Notes under the pieces: generated by a model
The model's database searches: none
What the model was told of the DNA's origin: nothing
What the model saw: the letters and a program-made list of their open reading frames with translations, nothing else
Shown: positions 1 to 11,539 of the stretch, piece by piece
How positions within the stretch are numbered: the first letter of the stretch is position 1
Layout of the letters: each line of letters opens with the position of its first letter
Position numbers and translations under genes: made by a program
From: Actinernus sp. WN-2022
Lineage: Eukaryota; Cnidaria; Anthozoa; Actiniaria; Actinernidae
Length of the DNA: 64,000 bases
NCBI GenBank assembly: GCA_030867875.1
Contig: JAOWCC010001751.1
Span: 21,350,026 to 21,414,025 of the forward strand
Direction: 5' to 3'

Positions 1-891
1 ATGTGGGTGGGTTAAATTCTTTGTAACGTAACTTGTAAATTGAAATAAAAGTGAAGTGAAGAAAGTTTGGATCCGCCACTGATAAATACTAGAATTTATA
101 GATGAATTCTTGAAACACTTCAACGCAATCACACGAAATGGAAATAAATGGTTGACGTCATTTCACATCAGTAAAATGTTCCGTTCACAAAAATGGAAGT
201 AAAAAACTAAATGGAATTGGTTAGTTAAGGATTATGCCGAGATCTAGGCAAGCCTATTTTGTGATCTGATTATTTAAATATCTTTACCTATTTCTCTTTC
301 TATGTGGGTGTTATTGGTTAGAGCCGGATTGGATCGAATGTGTAGATCTATTTTTTGCAGTTACCAATAAGAGAAATAACATTTGGTGTTTTGCATGCTG
401 CATAAGTTATTAAAGATGAAAATGAACTTTAATAGCTACGAATACTTTTATTTGATTTATAATTTAGAAAAGCTTGAATTGGGGAATTACTTTTTAAGTA
501 TCTTGTAGAGGCATTTTCTCGTCACCGGTCACTACCAGGCATTTGTTTACGTCCTCAATGGTTCTTTTTCGTTCCCATTTCTGGAGACGGGCACCCTGAA
601 TGCTAGAGATTCGCTTCTTCGCGCCTAAACTTTGGCTTAGAGAGAGCAGTAGAATATCTGGCATCCAGACGGGCGCTCTGTTAAAGAGTCGAAAATAAGA
701 CAGGAAGTTGAATTCAAGTGCCAAAGATGTTTACTACATGTTACATCATCTGGGCAATATCAACATAATCGTCACAAGACGAAAGAACATGAATATTAAA
801 GTAAACTTTTGAATTTCTTAACAAAGACCGTTTTTTTACAGAGCGTATCGAGCGTATCGAGGGCCACAGGTTTTTAACTATTTTGTTCTAC
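1..891. other. No recognisable gene
   Basis: AT-rich sequence with no open frame that looks coding, no recognised transposon protein and no convincing repeat beyond a short GAGCGTATC duplication near 841-860. Confidence 0.5.
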
Positions 892-1075
892 CCTCATGAA
901 ATAAAGACTTTATTATTATTAGTAGTAGTAATAGTAGTATTATAGCCTCTTAGGACATAAATATGCCTCAGTGTAGCCAATCAGAAACCTCATGAAATAA
1001 AAGACTTTATTATTATTAGTAGTAGTAGTAGTATAGCCTCTTACATAAATATGCCTTGTAGCCAATCAGAGCGCG
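892..1075. repeat. Tandem duplication of a ~90-bp unit
   Basis: The block starting CTCATGAAATAAAGAC, continuing through a TTATTATTAGTAGTAG microsatellite and ending TAGCCAATCAGA occurs twice in direct tandem (about 892-985 and 989-1073). The copies differ by small indels in the trinucleotide run and a few substitutions. Confidence 0.85.
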
Positions 1076-1117
1076 CGTACCATTTGGATATTTTTTAAAC
1101 GCGCAAAGGATTGTGGG

Positions 1118-1381
1118 TCATAGTTAGAAGCCATGGTATGTAATCAACTAAAGTAGATTGAGGTATGCTAACCGCCGTGGAAAGCGAGTAGCAGCTGACG
1201 TTTCGAGCGCTAGCCCTTTGCTCTGACGAAGGGCTAGCGCTCGAAACGTCAGCTGCTACTTGCTTTCCACGGCGGTTAGCATACCTCAATCGACTTTAGT
1301 TGATTACATACCATTGTTTATCTTCCCCGCCGACGCAGACTAGTTTTTACAGGAACTAGTTGCCTATCATAGTTAGAAGCC
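1118..1381 (+). mobile_element. Penelope-like 3'-end insertion folded into a palindrome, with 15-bp target duplication
   Basis: The 15-mer TCATAGTTAGAAGCC occurs at 1118-1132 and again at 1367-1381, directly flanking a 234-bp insertion (1133-1366). Inside, 1133-1218 and 1229-1314 are inverted copies (84 of 86 positions pair) around a 10-nt loop, followed by a 52-bp single-copy tail. The right arm has the order CTGACGA, stem, GAAACGTC, then a CTTTCCACGGCGGTTAGC tail, which I recognise as the kind of sequence at the 3' end of Penelope-like elements. The inverted arrangement plus target duplication fits retrotransposition with a 5' inversion. No protein is encoded. Confidence 0.7.
1220..1253 (+). 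ncRNA. Hammerhead-like ribozyme motif (Penelope type)
   Basis: Core CTGACGA (1223-1229) matches the CUGANGA consensus and GAAA (1243-1246) is the second core box. Stem II can form from GGGC (1231-1234) and GCTC (1239-1242), with one G-U pair. The following CGTC gives a GUC cleavage triplet and a 2-bp AC/GU helix III without a loop. GCT (1220-1222) pairs with AGC (1251-1253) as a minimal stem I. One extra A (1230) lies between core and stem II, as in the Penelope copies at 50.4 and 60.6 kb. Activity is not shown. The motif sits at the apex of a long palindrome that would compete with the ribozyme fold. Confidence 0.45.
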
Positions 1382-4300
1382 GCCATCTTTTCTTTACGAT
1401 GTAATGTACTAAACAGCTTCCTGTGAGTTTGGGATTCTGCTACGAAATTTCCTTTGAGAGGGGTTTACCTCAACAAGCTGTCATTCATATAAACGAGAAG
1501 TTTTCATCGCCACTGAAAATAATGTTAAATTATATCGTGGATTGTTATGAAAAATGCGAAAAGTTCATGATATGGTGAACTGTTTCTTGGCTTTCGTATA
1601 AAAGCTTCTGTGATTGGTGGAAAAGCTGCGTACGTGAAGAACCCATGTACCCAGTCAAGTGGCATGAGAGCAGTTAGTTATTGTTTTTATCGGGCGCGAA
1701 TCTAGTCAAGGATATCGGATGTTCTGAGCGCAGATGGGGTGTGTGAATTTTCCTTACGTCCATCTATCTAAGATTTTTGTTGGAAATTGATTCCGACAAC
1801 TCGTCCATCTTAGCTCAGTACATAGTTGTTCGAAGCCCGATTAAGCTAATTCAGGATTAATGGTGATCATTGGTTTGAATTTTTAACTGTACTGATCTTT
1901 TTGGGGAAACACTGTTTTTGACGAGGAGTGAGTCCGGTGGCCTGAGTAGTCGGCGTCAGCTAAGGAATGAGTATTGCATTTGTAATCCTATAGAATAGAG
2001 AAAAGCACCTTTTACCAAGAGAACGAAAATCGGCTCGATCGGTTAAAAAATAATCCAGGAATAACGCTAATCGGAGTCAGAAGTCTACTACTGATCAAAT
2101 GTCAAATTCTTGTTTATATTCTTTGTCTTCTAAGAGAGAATTTAGAACTTGATCGAAAGTCGTATATGCCTATTCCTTCACGGACCCCTTCAATTTTCCT
2201 AAAATATCAGTCCGATTCCTCCGTATTTTAATTATCTCGCTGAATATGTAAATTTATGTTTTCCACTGCTTTATGTAAGAAGCGTTAAGCCGCTGTAGTA
2301 GTCTCTCGGTGCCGGCTGCCGAGCACCTCTGTTTGCCAATATTGGCGTGAAAGCGCCATCGGAAAACGCCGGCGATCGCTTGTAAATAAGACAAATTCCA
2401 ATCAAATATCTTAGAGTTTACAAGTACCTTAAGCTGTGGAAAACAAAGAACTTTCCGGTCAACATAAAATAATCATTAATGTTTCGATTATCTTCAATGT
2501 TTAGGTCAGGATGTGTTCTGGGCCGGTCGGATACAATGTTTTTTCCATGATTCAACGAATAAACTAGCCGTGTCGGCTTGAAGGTAGTGGCTTTTTGTTA
2601 CGGACGATCACGAAATTATTGCAATTTTAAAGGCATCTTACAACCCCCTTTGGACATTAAACAAATATGCAATCTAAAAAAAAAAAGAGTACAATATGGC
2701 TGTGTCGGTTTTGGAGAATCATTCCAAGACTTCGTGTCGTGGGATTCGATTTAACTAGAAAACATTGATATAGCAATCCGCGAGTTCTTCAATAGCTTCG
2801 TGGCAAAATATATTGCCTTTTTTATTGTAGCACTGAAAGGAAATTTAAAAAAATACTGCCCACGTGAAACCGCAGAGTACCACATGCTCCACCTGGAATG
2901 CGCATTTCCTTTTTGCATAATTCACCATTGAATTTTTCAAGACTCTTTTGCTTTACAAATGTTAATGAAAAACTATATAAAGTGTTAGCCTACATATACG
3001 AAAATGATTTGCGAGTTCAAGCTTCGAATCCAGGTTATGATAAAATTTTGCAATCCCACTTGTTTTTTAAACTATTGATTATTCAGTAAAAATGAACGAA
3101 ATTCAAAATGGTCTCTTGACGAAATTTCAATCGTGTTAGTCTATTCCTACCTGTTTCCATCTTACGGCAAACGTTGGCAGTTTTTTTCCCGCCTTTTCCC
3201 CCTTCATCAGAAGAATTCGACTATCACCAAGCCCTTAGTATTTTTTGCTGGAGGGCTATCCTTGAAGACTGATGTTCTTAACCGTTCGAGGGAGTGGATG
3301 CTATCATTCATATCCGGAAATTTAGTTATGTTTTTGTGAGGTATATCAGTATAGTCACATGCTGGGAAGTCACATAGTAATGTATGCAGCCGGTTTCCTC
3401 AAGACACAAGGACTGAACCACTAAAGCCCCTTAGTTTATTTTGTAGAAAATAATTCGATATTTAAGTGCCACGGCAGACATTTGTTACCATTCATTATTT
3501 ATGTCCGGGGGAGCTTGCCCCCCGACCCCCTTGCGGGCATCACGTTTTCTGTCCCACCATTCGGTGTTTCTCATTGTTTAAAATAACCTAAAAACGTTCC
3601 TCTTTTAATGTATTTTGTACACCTTAACTGACATAACTCCGTGAGTGAGCATAGGCATTTATGTTTGCGTGTGTTGAGAATTTGGGAGGTGGGGGGGGGG
3701 GGGGGGGTATACCCAAAATGTTGTTATCAAGTATAACAGCTGTTTCTTGGGGGGAAGGGGTTGAGAAATTATTCATTGGTTTCATATCCAGGTTTTAGTG
3801 TGTTCTTGGGAATCTCTTTTATTAACAGTACAGGTAATCAGGTCTGTAGATATAATTCAAATCTTTACTGTTTGACTTATTTTCTCTTGAAGCATTGAGA
3901 ACAAGTTCGTTTGCAGTCGCTTCCTATTTGATCTTAGATGACTAGATGACTCTATCCGATTTGTTGACGTTTGACCTTTAGAAATCAGCCTATAAGACCT
4001 AAAGTATACATAAATCATTGATTTGGGCGCAGTAAAGCGGTTTAAAATCTTGTTAAACCAGTTTTGGGCGATTTATGGTTGTAAATGCATTACAAATCCT
4101 TGAAATGACGTCCGTTAAGGGGCATTATGCTAACTACTATAATAATTGGGTAATACAATTTAATTTCTTCAATTATACAGTTGTGTTTTAGGTGTCCATG
4201 TGATACTTACAATCTAAGAGAAAGATATTTTAACAAATGGAGCAGACGTAAAAACAGAGGAAAAAGAACTAGAATTATATGTTCCGACTTAAATTACGTC

Positions 4301-4879
4301 ACCGAAATTTGATTCCTTAATAAACGAAAATGGAAGACGTGAATTATTATTTTCCTATGTCAGTCATTTTGTTTTACAGTTTGCTTTTAAATCAAAGATA
4401 ACTGGCTAGAAGAACACATTTTTGGTGCGTCGGGACTACATATACGTGGCCAATATGTTTGATTTGAGAAACATGAATCAGAAAATCATATAAGGCATTA
4501 TTGGGGCTTTCTCGCTGCAGTATATTTAATGCAGAATATTAGCCTAAAATGGATAACACCATCAATCAACGAGCTTAGTATTAGTGGTGAGTTAAGCACC
4601 CCGGTATAGAACGAATTTTATAGAACGAATCCAAGTCATATTGCACGTAGTTGAAATATGGTTTATCATAACTTCTTTTGAGTCAATGTAGAAACAATTG
4701 TAAATATCAAAAAATCAATTCTAAAAGCGTTTTAACTGTATCCTTAGAGTCAATACCTCGTTTCCTGGAACAAGCAATGTTGACCAATTTTAATTATCTT
4801 TATAAAATAAATAGCACTTATTTATATACGGTGCATTTAATTGAAGCTTAAGCTGATGTGGCCGTGTTTAAACTAAACA
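1382..4879. other. No recognisable gene
   Basis: About 3.5 kb in which I see no coding exon, RNA gene or transposon protein. Short open frames at 2898-3339 have no recognisable content. A low-complexity G run is listed separately. Confidence 0.4.
3691..3707. repeat. Homopolymer G17
   Basis: Seventeen consecutive G on the + strand. Likely slippage-prone and a possible assembly-length error. Confidence 0.9.
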
Positions 4880-4884
4880 GAATA

Positions 4885-4955
4885 AGAATCCCACTCGACA
4901 AGGAGGCAAATCGACTGGTTATTTACAAACGTGGTCAAACGAACGGGCAATCAAT
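4885..4955 (-). mobile_element. Fragment of a tRNA-derived SINE
   Basis: The block AAATCGACTGGTTATTTAC followed by AAACGTGGTC matches the 3' flank of the tRNA-derived SINE at 17.7-17.85 kb. Here the tRNA-like head is lost or degraded. Confidence 0.5.
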
Positions 4956-5059
4956 AGATCATGCAGTTCCTCTTTTTATTAATGCAAATGTGTCCCCTAT
5001 CTCCTTTATATATTTTGAGCGTGTTTATAATATGATGTGCATGAGATATTTCTTAGAAT

Positions 5060-5350
5060 TCTGCTCCTGAAAACCTTATTCGTGCCTTTATTAAAACAAC
5101 TGATATCCACAAATATAAAACGCGTTCTTCTACACAAGATCAGTATTTCTTCATTGAATAAACCAGACTTGAAAAGATGAGACAAACGTTCTTGAGACTT
5201 GGACCACAAATATGGAATTCTTTTGACGCCATCTATACGTAACTTACCAAAACTTACTTTTTAAACAGAATCGAAACAGACTCTTTGGTATTTTACTAAA
5301 AGCTGATGACTATCTAGAAGTCTCCCATATAATTATTGAATGTAAATAAT
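5060..5350 (+). mobile_element. Decayed 3' end of a CR1/Jockey-type LINE
   Basis: Conceptual translation with stops and shifts gives LIRAFIKTTDIHKYKTRSST, then TRLEKMRQTFLRLGPQIWNS, then ADDYLEVSHIIIECK and a stop. This is the pattern of the region after reverse transcriptase in CR1/Jockey-superfamily non-LTR elements: a YxTRSS motif, an aromatic 'GPxIWN' block, then a short tail. There is an in-frame stop near 5159, so it is dead. Everything 5' of this (RT, endonuclease) is missing. Confidence 0.6.
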
Positions 5351-5472
5351 ATATTTTCCCTTGAAAATATGTCATATAAGTAAATTAAATTATTGCTATG
5401 TTATCATTTATTATAATATAGATACGATAGTACGCGCGCTCTGATTGGCTAAAAAGCCATGTTTTATTAAAA

Positions 5473-5659
5473 AAATAGAAAACATTTCCCGTGTTTCTAT
5501 AGAGTTACAGAAACACGAGTGGGAGTTTGACCGAACGAGAAATGGCTGTGGGAACACGAGCCCGAAGGGCGAGTGTTTCCACAGCTATTTCGAGTTCTTC
5601 CAAACTTCCACAAGTGTTTCTATAACTCTATAGAAACACGGGAAAAATGTTTTCTATTT
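5473..5659. repeat. Foldback (long inverted repeat)
   Basis: AAATAGAAAACATTTCCCGT at the left is mirrored by its reverse complement ending at 5659. The arms (about 90 bp, imperfect) meet at the small palindrome GCCCGAAGGGC. No transposase is visible, so this is a MITE-like or foldback repeat. Confidence 0.75.
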
Positions 5660-6897
5660 CATTTATGACCAAATCAGTCAGTTTTGTGAATCAGATTCAG
5701 CGACTGTTTGAAAATAGTTCGTTTGCAATGAAAAACCTTGGAGCCCAAAATGACACAGAATGATGAGGATGGACTAATGCTAAAACTGGATTGACAATAC
5801 ACGGCAGCACGTAATGTTCAGCAGTTCATTTTGCTTCATGGACTTCACGGCGTGAATCAAGCGGGCGCCGGTTTTCGTCCAAACAAAGTTTACGGGAGAT
5901 CAAAACGTGTTGCAAGAAAGGAGGGTATTTTGGATTTATCTTTGAAATCTAGAGCTACAGTACAAAGCATTGCAAGCCATCACTCAGGTCATCAGTTGTT
6001 TTTTACATTGTGTATTCCTAGGACTAGACTAGTTCAGTCTTCGTCGATTCGCCGTGTGACGTCATGCCTCATGTGGTCACATGCAGTTGGCAAGTTGTTT
6101 TCATCAGGAGCTTGAAGCTTGATCAGATTTCCTTGCCCTTCTCATCCTCTACGGTACCTGTAGAGTCCTACTGAAGCGTACATTCCTGTTAACCAAAAGT
6201 AGTCGAAAGGGACGGCGTTGGGTGGACTTTTAGCATCTGTACCTCTTGTATGTTGATCAACTTGATGTCAGGTTTGTGCTCCACATTTTGCTGTACTTTT
6301 GATTTCCATTTCTATTTCAATCAGCTTCTATTTTGTGCATCTAGATCGTCGGTTAGAAATGTTTACGACAGGATTTATTTTAAAGTTCTGCGGCTTAAAT
6401 CTACCAAACAATAGTTTTTAATTGAGCTTAGGCAGCCAAAGCAGACTTTTTTGGCGAAAATTACTGTTTAGTATCGCACAAATTGCGAGAAACTCAACAT
6501 TGTACACAGAAATGAATATTGTAATTCGTACTTTGAGATTGTTTTGAGTTCAACAAAATATTGGCTTGTTTCAAATAAAACTAACAAAACATTGTCGTTT
6601 CTTACAGTACTGTAGCTGGTTCTTCGTCGAATTAAATTTAGTGCTCAATATTTTTAGAAAAGTGTGCTAGAAAATATTTCGCCCAGTTTCCAATTGAGTT
6701 GAATGCCACGATGCTGGCATAATTTGCCGTGTAAACGGCTTTCAGCCAATCAGAGAGCGTATTTTGTTTGGGTTATTTTATAACAGAGTATATAACATGG
6801 TTTGCCGTGTTTATTGTTTTAACTGGCGGTTTCCTTTCATCGCGCGCGTAATATATATCTATATTATAAAACAGATAAAGAAGCCTTAAATTAATCC
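5660..6897. other. No recognisable gene
   Basis: No domain or transposon recognised. A 94-codon open frame at 5831-6115 has no recognisable content and unconvincing composition. Confidence 0.4.
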
Positions 6898-7037
6898 ATG
6901 TTTTATACTATCATAAAACACTCTGGTCATTTGAGAACACTCGACAAATGTTGAAAGCACGCGCCTTCGGCTTGTGCTTTAACATTTCTCTCATGTTCTT
7001 AAATGCCCATCCGGTATTTTATGATAGTATAAAACAT
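6898..7037. repeat. Foldback (inverted repeat)
   Basis: ATGTTTTATACTATCATAAA at the left and its reverse complement at the right bound an imperfect hairpin with arms of about 60 bp and an apex near CGCGCCTTCGGC. Confidence 0.75.
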
Positions 7038-7248
7038 GGCTGAGGCTTTCTATTTGTTCAATAACACTATCTTTACTGGATATGCATATAATATAGTCAC
7101 GCTCTTTCCTTTTCCTTCTCTACTTATACGTCACAGTCAGATCTGTGCTATAATTAATTCTAAAATTCATTAATAGTCAATGAGGCAGTCAACCAATCAT
7201 GTGAGCCAATAAGCATCACGTGATGGGCCTATATATCCCACTATATCA

Positions 7249-7415
7249 CATCAGTGTCTATATATGGGATATATACAATGGTGGTTCATCCGGGCCACAG
7301 TGTCTATAAATCGGATATAAAACTAATGTGTTTTTTTCATTAGTTCTATGTCCGATTTATAGACACTGTGGCCCGGATGAAACTCCATTGTCTATATCTC
7401 ATGTAGACACTGATG
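7249..7415. repeat. Foldback (inverted repeat)
   Basis: Arms of about 75-80 bp. The inner 45 bp (TTCATCCGGGCCACAGTGTC onward) is almost perfectly mirrored at 7330-7380, and the outermost ~12 bp (CATCAGTGTCTA) is also mirrored. Confidence 0.75.
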
Positions 7416-8387
7416 TTTTATCAGTGCTGTATGAGTGTCTGTAAACACACAGACCTTCCAAGCCAGTCGGGCATGCAATGACTAGACCTGGGAATGAACA
7501 CCGTACTCATAACCCATGGCTGTTACACCATTATGGGACATGAATTTTTGGGTAGTCGTTCAACAGCGCAGGTCATAATATAACGTACAAAGCCTAATAG
7601 CAGCTATGCAGTGTTCACACCACTCAACATTAACAAACAACAGCCGCTGCTGATTGCTGAGCAATTCATATTCAAACCCATTTCGCAACGCAATCAAACA
7701 TCGGTTTTATTCCTTTGAGATTCTGTGTTTGTCTTAAAATGCATAATTTTGTTCCACTGAGCGCTTTTGCGAAAGCGAACCCGAAATGTTCTTTTAAAAT
7801 CTAAAGTGATTATTTTACCGTCTTATAACAGTATTTCAGAACATTGTCTTCGAAAAGGTTTCAGGTTTACGCCCTCGAGTTTATATCACATGATAAAACA
7901 CTCCTGCTCGTTTTTTAACTAGTATACTTTAGATTAACTATTTGCGGACGTTTCTTGTAATTTATATTAGCCTCTTCTATAAATTGAAATAAATTAGTCT
8001 TGAATCGAACTCCTAAAGCCTGGTTCACACTAGCAACACAAACATAAGCACGAGCAACGTACGCAGTTAATACATTGACCAAACTACGGCAATGGGACAA
8101 ACTACGCCAATGACTAGGGCACTGTTTAATACTGTACGGCATGTCGTGACATTGAAATGGTTTCCCTATTGTTTTGTCCTTCTGATCCAATCAAATTAAT
8201 TACAGAGATACGGTACAGTAAGTTAGTTTCAGTACGGTTTATACGCTAAGGCTACGGACATGCCGTAGTTTGTCCAACTCATACGAAGTCTGCTCTATCT
8301 CACTATTACGGTACTGTGTCTGCGTCTGTTGCTTGCGCTTGCGTCTCTAGTGCCGATATATCGTGCCAAACTGTGCCGAACCAGACT
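7416..8387. other. No recognisable gene
   Basis: No exon, RNA gene or transposon protein recognised. Open frames on the minus strand near 7915-8190 look accidental. Confidence 0.4.
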
Positions 8388-8436
8388 TTAGGATCCCTGG
8401 ATTGCGAGTCCGCCTTGTTTACCGCTCGTTCACACT
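8388..8436 (-). mobile_element. Fragment of the tRNA-derived SINE head
   Basis: CCCTGGATTGCGAGTCCGCC followed by TTGTTTACCGCTCG is a diverged copy of the tRNA-like head seen complete at 17.76-17.85 kb. Only the anticodon-arm to A-box part remains. Confidence 0.5.
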
Positions 8437-8830
8437 GCCTCTTATCATAGATTCCATATAAATCATTCCGTCTACTTTCATTGGTGAAAATGCCTCGAAA
8501 TTCATCCGTGCGGACATTACGTAACTGTTTACGTAAGCGGCTATTTGGTAGGTACGTGTTACATCATCATGTGGAACTTGCATGGGCATATTTAACGGCA
8601 TACCTTCCCAGATCCGTGGCGGTTTGAAAAAGATACGCAAACCAGTAAGTTTGGCGAAATTTTCACTTTACTGTGCTTACGTCGCCGAAGCCTAACATCT
8701 TTACTCTCCTTAGTATTATTTCTAGGTTCGTCTCCTGTGAGACGTTTGTTGCAAGATCTTTGATAGCTCACCATTAATAGTCTTTATGTGAGTAACTATT
8801 TAAATTTTGCTTCGTTTCTTTCCGGTGTCG

Positions 8831-8928
8831 TAGGGATTTCGCCCCCCCAGGGATCTCGCCCCCCTCCTCCCCCCGGGGGGCGAGATCACTAGGGATTTCA
8901 CCCCCCCTTAGGGATCTCGCCCCCCCAG
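8831..8928. repeat. C-rich short tandem iterations
   Basis: Four iterations of AGGGAT(C/T)TC(G/A)CCCCCC, one of them inverted so that a CCCCCCGGGGGG palindrome forms in the middle. The minus strand has four or more G6-7 runs and could form G-quadruplexes. Confidence 0.8.
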
Positions 8929-8956
8929 TGAAAACAGACTAAGCTGGGGATTTCGA

Positions 8957-9553
8957 CGCTGATTCAAACGCCGAACTTCTCATGTGCCGAATCTAATGCA
9001 TAAATGATGTAATACCCACAATTCTACACTTTCGGGCTAAATGTCATGCGCAGACGTTAACTCAGACACGGATGGCGGGAAAACAGCACAGGGAAAGTAC
9101 CGCTGGATCCTGACGCAAGTGAAAATGCAAGTACACTTCTTTTTAGGATGCCTCCAGTACTTCTGTATGAAGTGTTCAGTATTCGAAATCGATGAAGACA
9201 TTACTGCAAACCTTATGCTGGCGACAAACGAATTCTCATGTTCGTGCAGAAACAAATCACTCCTGGGAAACTGGATCCCTCGAAGAGAAAACGTGACGAA
9301 ATGTTATTGGCAGTGGTATGACTAGTCGTTGTCTTTGAAAATAAAAGGATCCTCTGATTCACAGAATGCTCTTTGTCCGTCATATCATGAGTGACTTTGG
9401 TCGCCAACCACCGATTTCATGTAAACATTCACCAAGTTAGCAATTAGATCGACTCCATTAAATTTGACGTTTGAATCAAACGTCGCATTTAATTATTTGA
9501 GTCGACCCAAATAGGTATTAGATTCGGCACATGAGAAGTTCGACGTTTGAACT
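8957..9553. mobile_element. ~600-bp non-autonomous element with ~35-bp terminal inverted repeats
   Basis: CAAACGCCGAACTTCTCATG, continuing through TGCCGAATCTAAT at the left, is mirrored by ATTAGATTCGGCACATGAGA and AGTTCGACGTTTG at the right, with one mismatch. A 94-codon open frame inside (9041-9325) has no transposase motif. A clear target duplication was not found. Confidence 0.6.
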
Positions 9554-9584
9554 GGGCCTAAGATTTGCCATTATGTTATCCTCA

Positions 9585-10990
9585 AGTTATCATTCAATTA
9601 TATTATTCCCTGATATACCCTCATTTAACTTACAGATTATCTGTGTGCGGCAACACCTATACTTCTACCCTGAATCCTTTAACCCTTTAAGCCCCAAGAG
9701 TGCCATATGGCACTATTACTGGTTACTTGCTTTGAGGGTTTAAATCTGACTAAGTTCAAAGAGCAATGCCCTGAGATAGACCAATGATCCTATTGAACTG
9801 CATTAGTCATATTAAAAATGAATAATTTCATCTAAATCCTCCTTTCTTTGCATAAGTTAACTATAGTTGACATTATTTCACTTCAGAAAAAGGGACTAAA
9901 ATGACAATTACAGAAAAAAAAAATCTCCTCAGATTCTAAATTTTCTCACAAAAATGCATATTTCACATAAAATTTCATGTTAGCACTAACCTCACTTTCT
10001 GTCTCCCAACACCTAAACTTGCCCAGCACCAAGCCATTCTGTCCACAAGCACTTCACAGCAAGCTAAATTCATCCATGACCGCAAAGCATGCCGGGAAAT
10101 CCTATCAAACAGGGACATGGTCCTTCCCCCATCTTCATTCTTCAAAATATAGAAGTCTGAAGCCATTTCGACCTAATACCTTCATATTGGAATCAATGGC
10201 AAGTAAATGTTGTCCAATATTCCAAAAAAAGCTATGATAGGTGGCTCCAGACCTCCATTTATAAAGCCCACGCTAAAGTGACAGAAGTCGTCCTGGCCCA
10301 TTCACGAGTGGGAAATGAGGCTCTTTCTCTGTCACAATAAACTGGCACAGACTCGGTTCTATTGAAGCTCTCATCAGACTTAATGATGTCCTCCAGCACT
10401 CTATAAATGGTGAAAAAGGCTTTAAAAAGCCTGAAATTCTCTGTATTCCTCCAAACAAACTTCTCGCCAGCTGCGTCAAGTAATCCACAACTGCTTTCAA
10501 AATGGCCGCCTAATAACGTTGAGCCCCCAGTATCATAGGTCAGTTGCAAATTCCATGGTGAACAGTGACTACAGTTTTCTTAGGGGGGGAGGGTTTGTTG
10601 CAGTCTAGAAAGAGCCAAAAATCAGTTAAAAGCCCTTGGGGCTTAAAGAGTTAACAATCCTACAGAAAAGAGTTATGCGAATTATAACTTTTTCAAAATA
10701 TGATGAACATTCAAGCCCTTTATTCAAACAATTAGATATTTTGAAACTTAATGATCGCATTTTTCTATACAATGCACTATTCATGCATGATTTAAAAAAA
10801 AATAACTTCCTTCTTCTTTTGATAGTTTTTTCAAACATATAAGAAACACTAGGCTAGCCTCCAGAAACACCTATTATATTAATTCAATTAGAACAAACTA
10901 TGGTAAATTCAAGGCCCTAAGATCTTCAAAAACAAAATCAAAATAAGTATAATTAATGACTATTAGACTGTTTCTAACGCTTCCCCCCCC
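9585..10990 (+). mobile_element. CR1/Jockey-type LINE fragment split by a later insertion
   Basis: Left part (9585-9677) reads IQLYYSLIYPHLTY then RLSVCGNTYTSTLNP. Right part (10653-10990) reads ILQKRVMRIITFSKYDEHSS, PLFKQLDILKLNDRIFLYNA and, after frameshifts, RTNYGKFK. Together they give the typical order of the post-RT region of this LINE clade (LIYPHLTYG.SVWG...LNP...LQKRxxRIITF). Frameshifts and stops make it non-functional, and RT and endonuclease are absent. The element at about 9678-10652 sits between the two parts. Confidence 0.65.
9678..10652. mobile_element. TIR element nested in the LINE
   Basis: TTAACCCTTTAAGCCCCAAG at the left is mirrored by CTTGGGGCTTAAAGAGTTAA at the right (19 of 20). 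AATCC lies immediately outside both ends, a plausible 5-bp target duplication, and the LINE reading frame resumes on the far side with a small shift. Internal open frames (for example 10259-10549 on the minus strand) show no transposase motif, so I treat it as non-autonomous. Confidence 0.6.
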
Positions 10991-11285
10991 CCTTTTTTTT
11001 TCTCAGACAAGCCTTGTGTATATGTAATTGTGTGTATTTCACTGACTAGTACCCTTTTTTGTGTGTGTTTTGTTTTCGTATGTGTGCGCCAAAAATCTTT
11101 TTGATCCATTATTATTTACTATATACTTGAATGGTTATCGGACTCGTTTGCCGTAAGTAACACAAGTAACATTCAACAGTTTAAAAACAGGCTTATTTAT
11201 TGTGAGACAGAAATTGAGCATTGACATTTGGTACTTTGCTTATAAAGTATTAAAGGCCTTAATACTTACAAGTTTGCGCGTATCC

Positions 11286-11356
11286 GACTGGGGAATTCCA
11301 CATTAAATTTCACTATCGGTTTTTCGCGTGAAATTTAACGTGGAATTCCCTCGTCA
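11286..11356. repeat. Small foldback
   Basis: GACTGGGGAATTCCACATTA with AATTTCAC at the left is mirrored by GTGAAATTTAACGTGGAATT and CCCTCGTC at the right. Arms are about 30 bp and the loop is CGGTTTTTCG. Confidence 0.7.
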
Positions 11357-11539
11357 GGCAATGAATTTACCTATAGAAGCAAGTCGAGGCATTTTTACTT
11401 ACGATTCTCTCGTATTTTAGCTCCTTGAAGGCAGCTGGAGTTCGTTGCATTCTCATACAAACGCTTATATTTAAGCGATCAGCGCCTGTTCACAAGTTTA
11501 CGAGATCGGAAAATGCCACTTCTGCCTCATGATAGAGCA

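Noticed and set aside
494..724. 76-codon open frame on the minus strand
   Set aside because: No domain, no splice context, composition like random sequence.
892..1075. CRISPR-like or regulatory direct repeats
   Set aside because: Only two copies in tandem with microsatellite content in a eukaryotic genome; a simple duplication explains it.
5831..6115. 94-codon open frame on the plus strand
   Set aside because: No recognised motif; interior looks like chance absence of stops.
10259..10549. Open frame inside the nested TIR element as a possible transposase
   Set aside because: Too short and without a DDE/D or DNA-binding motif.
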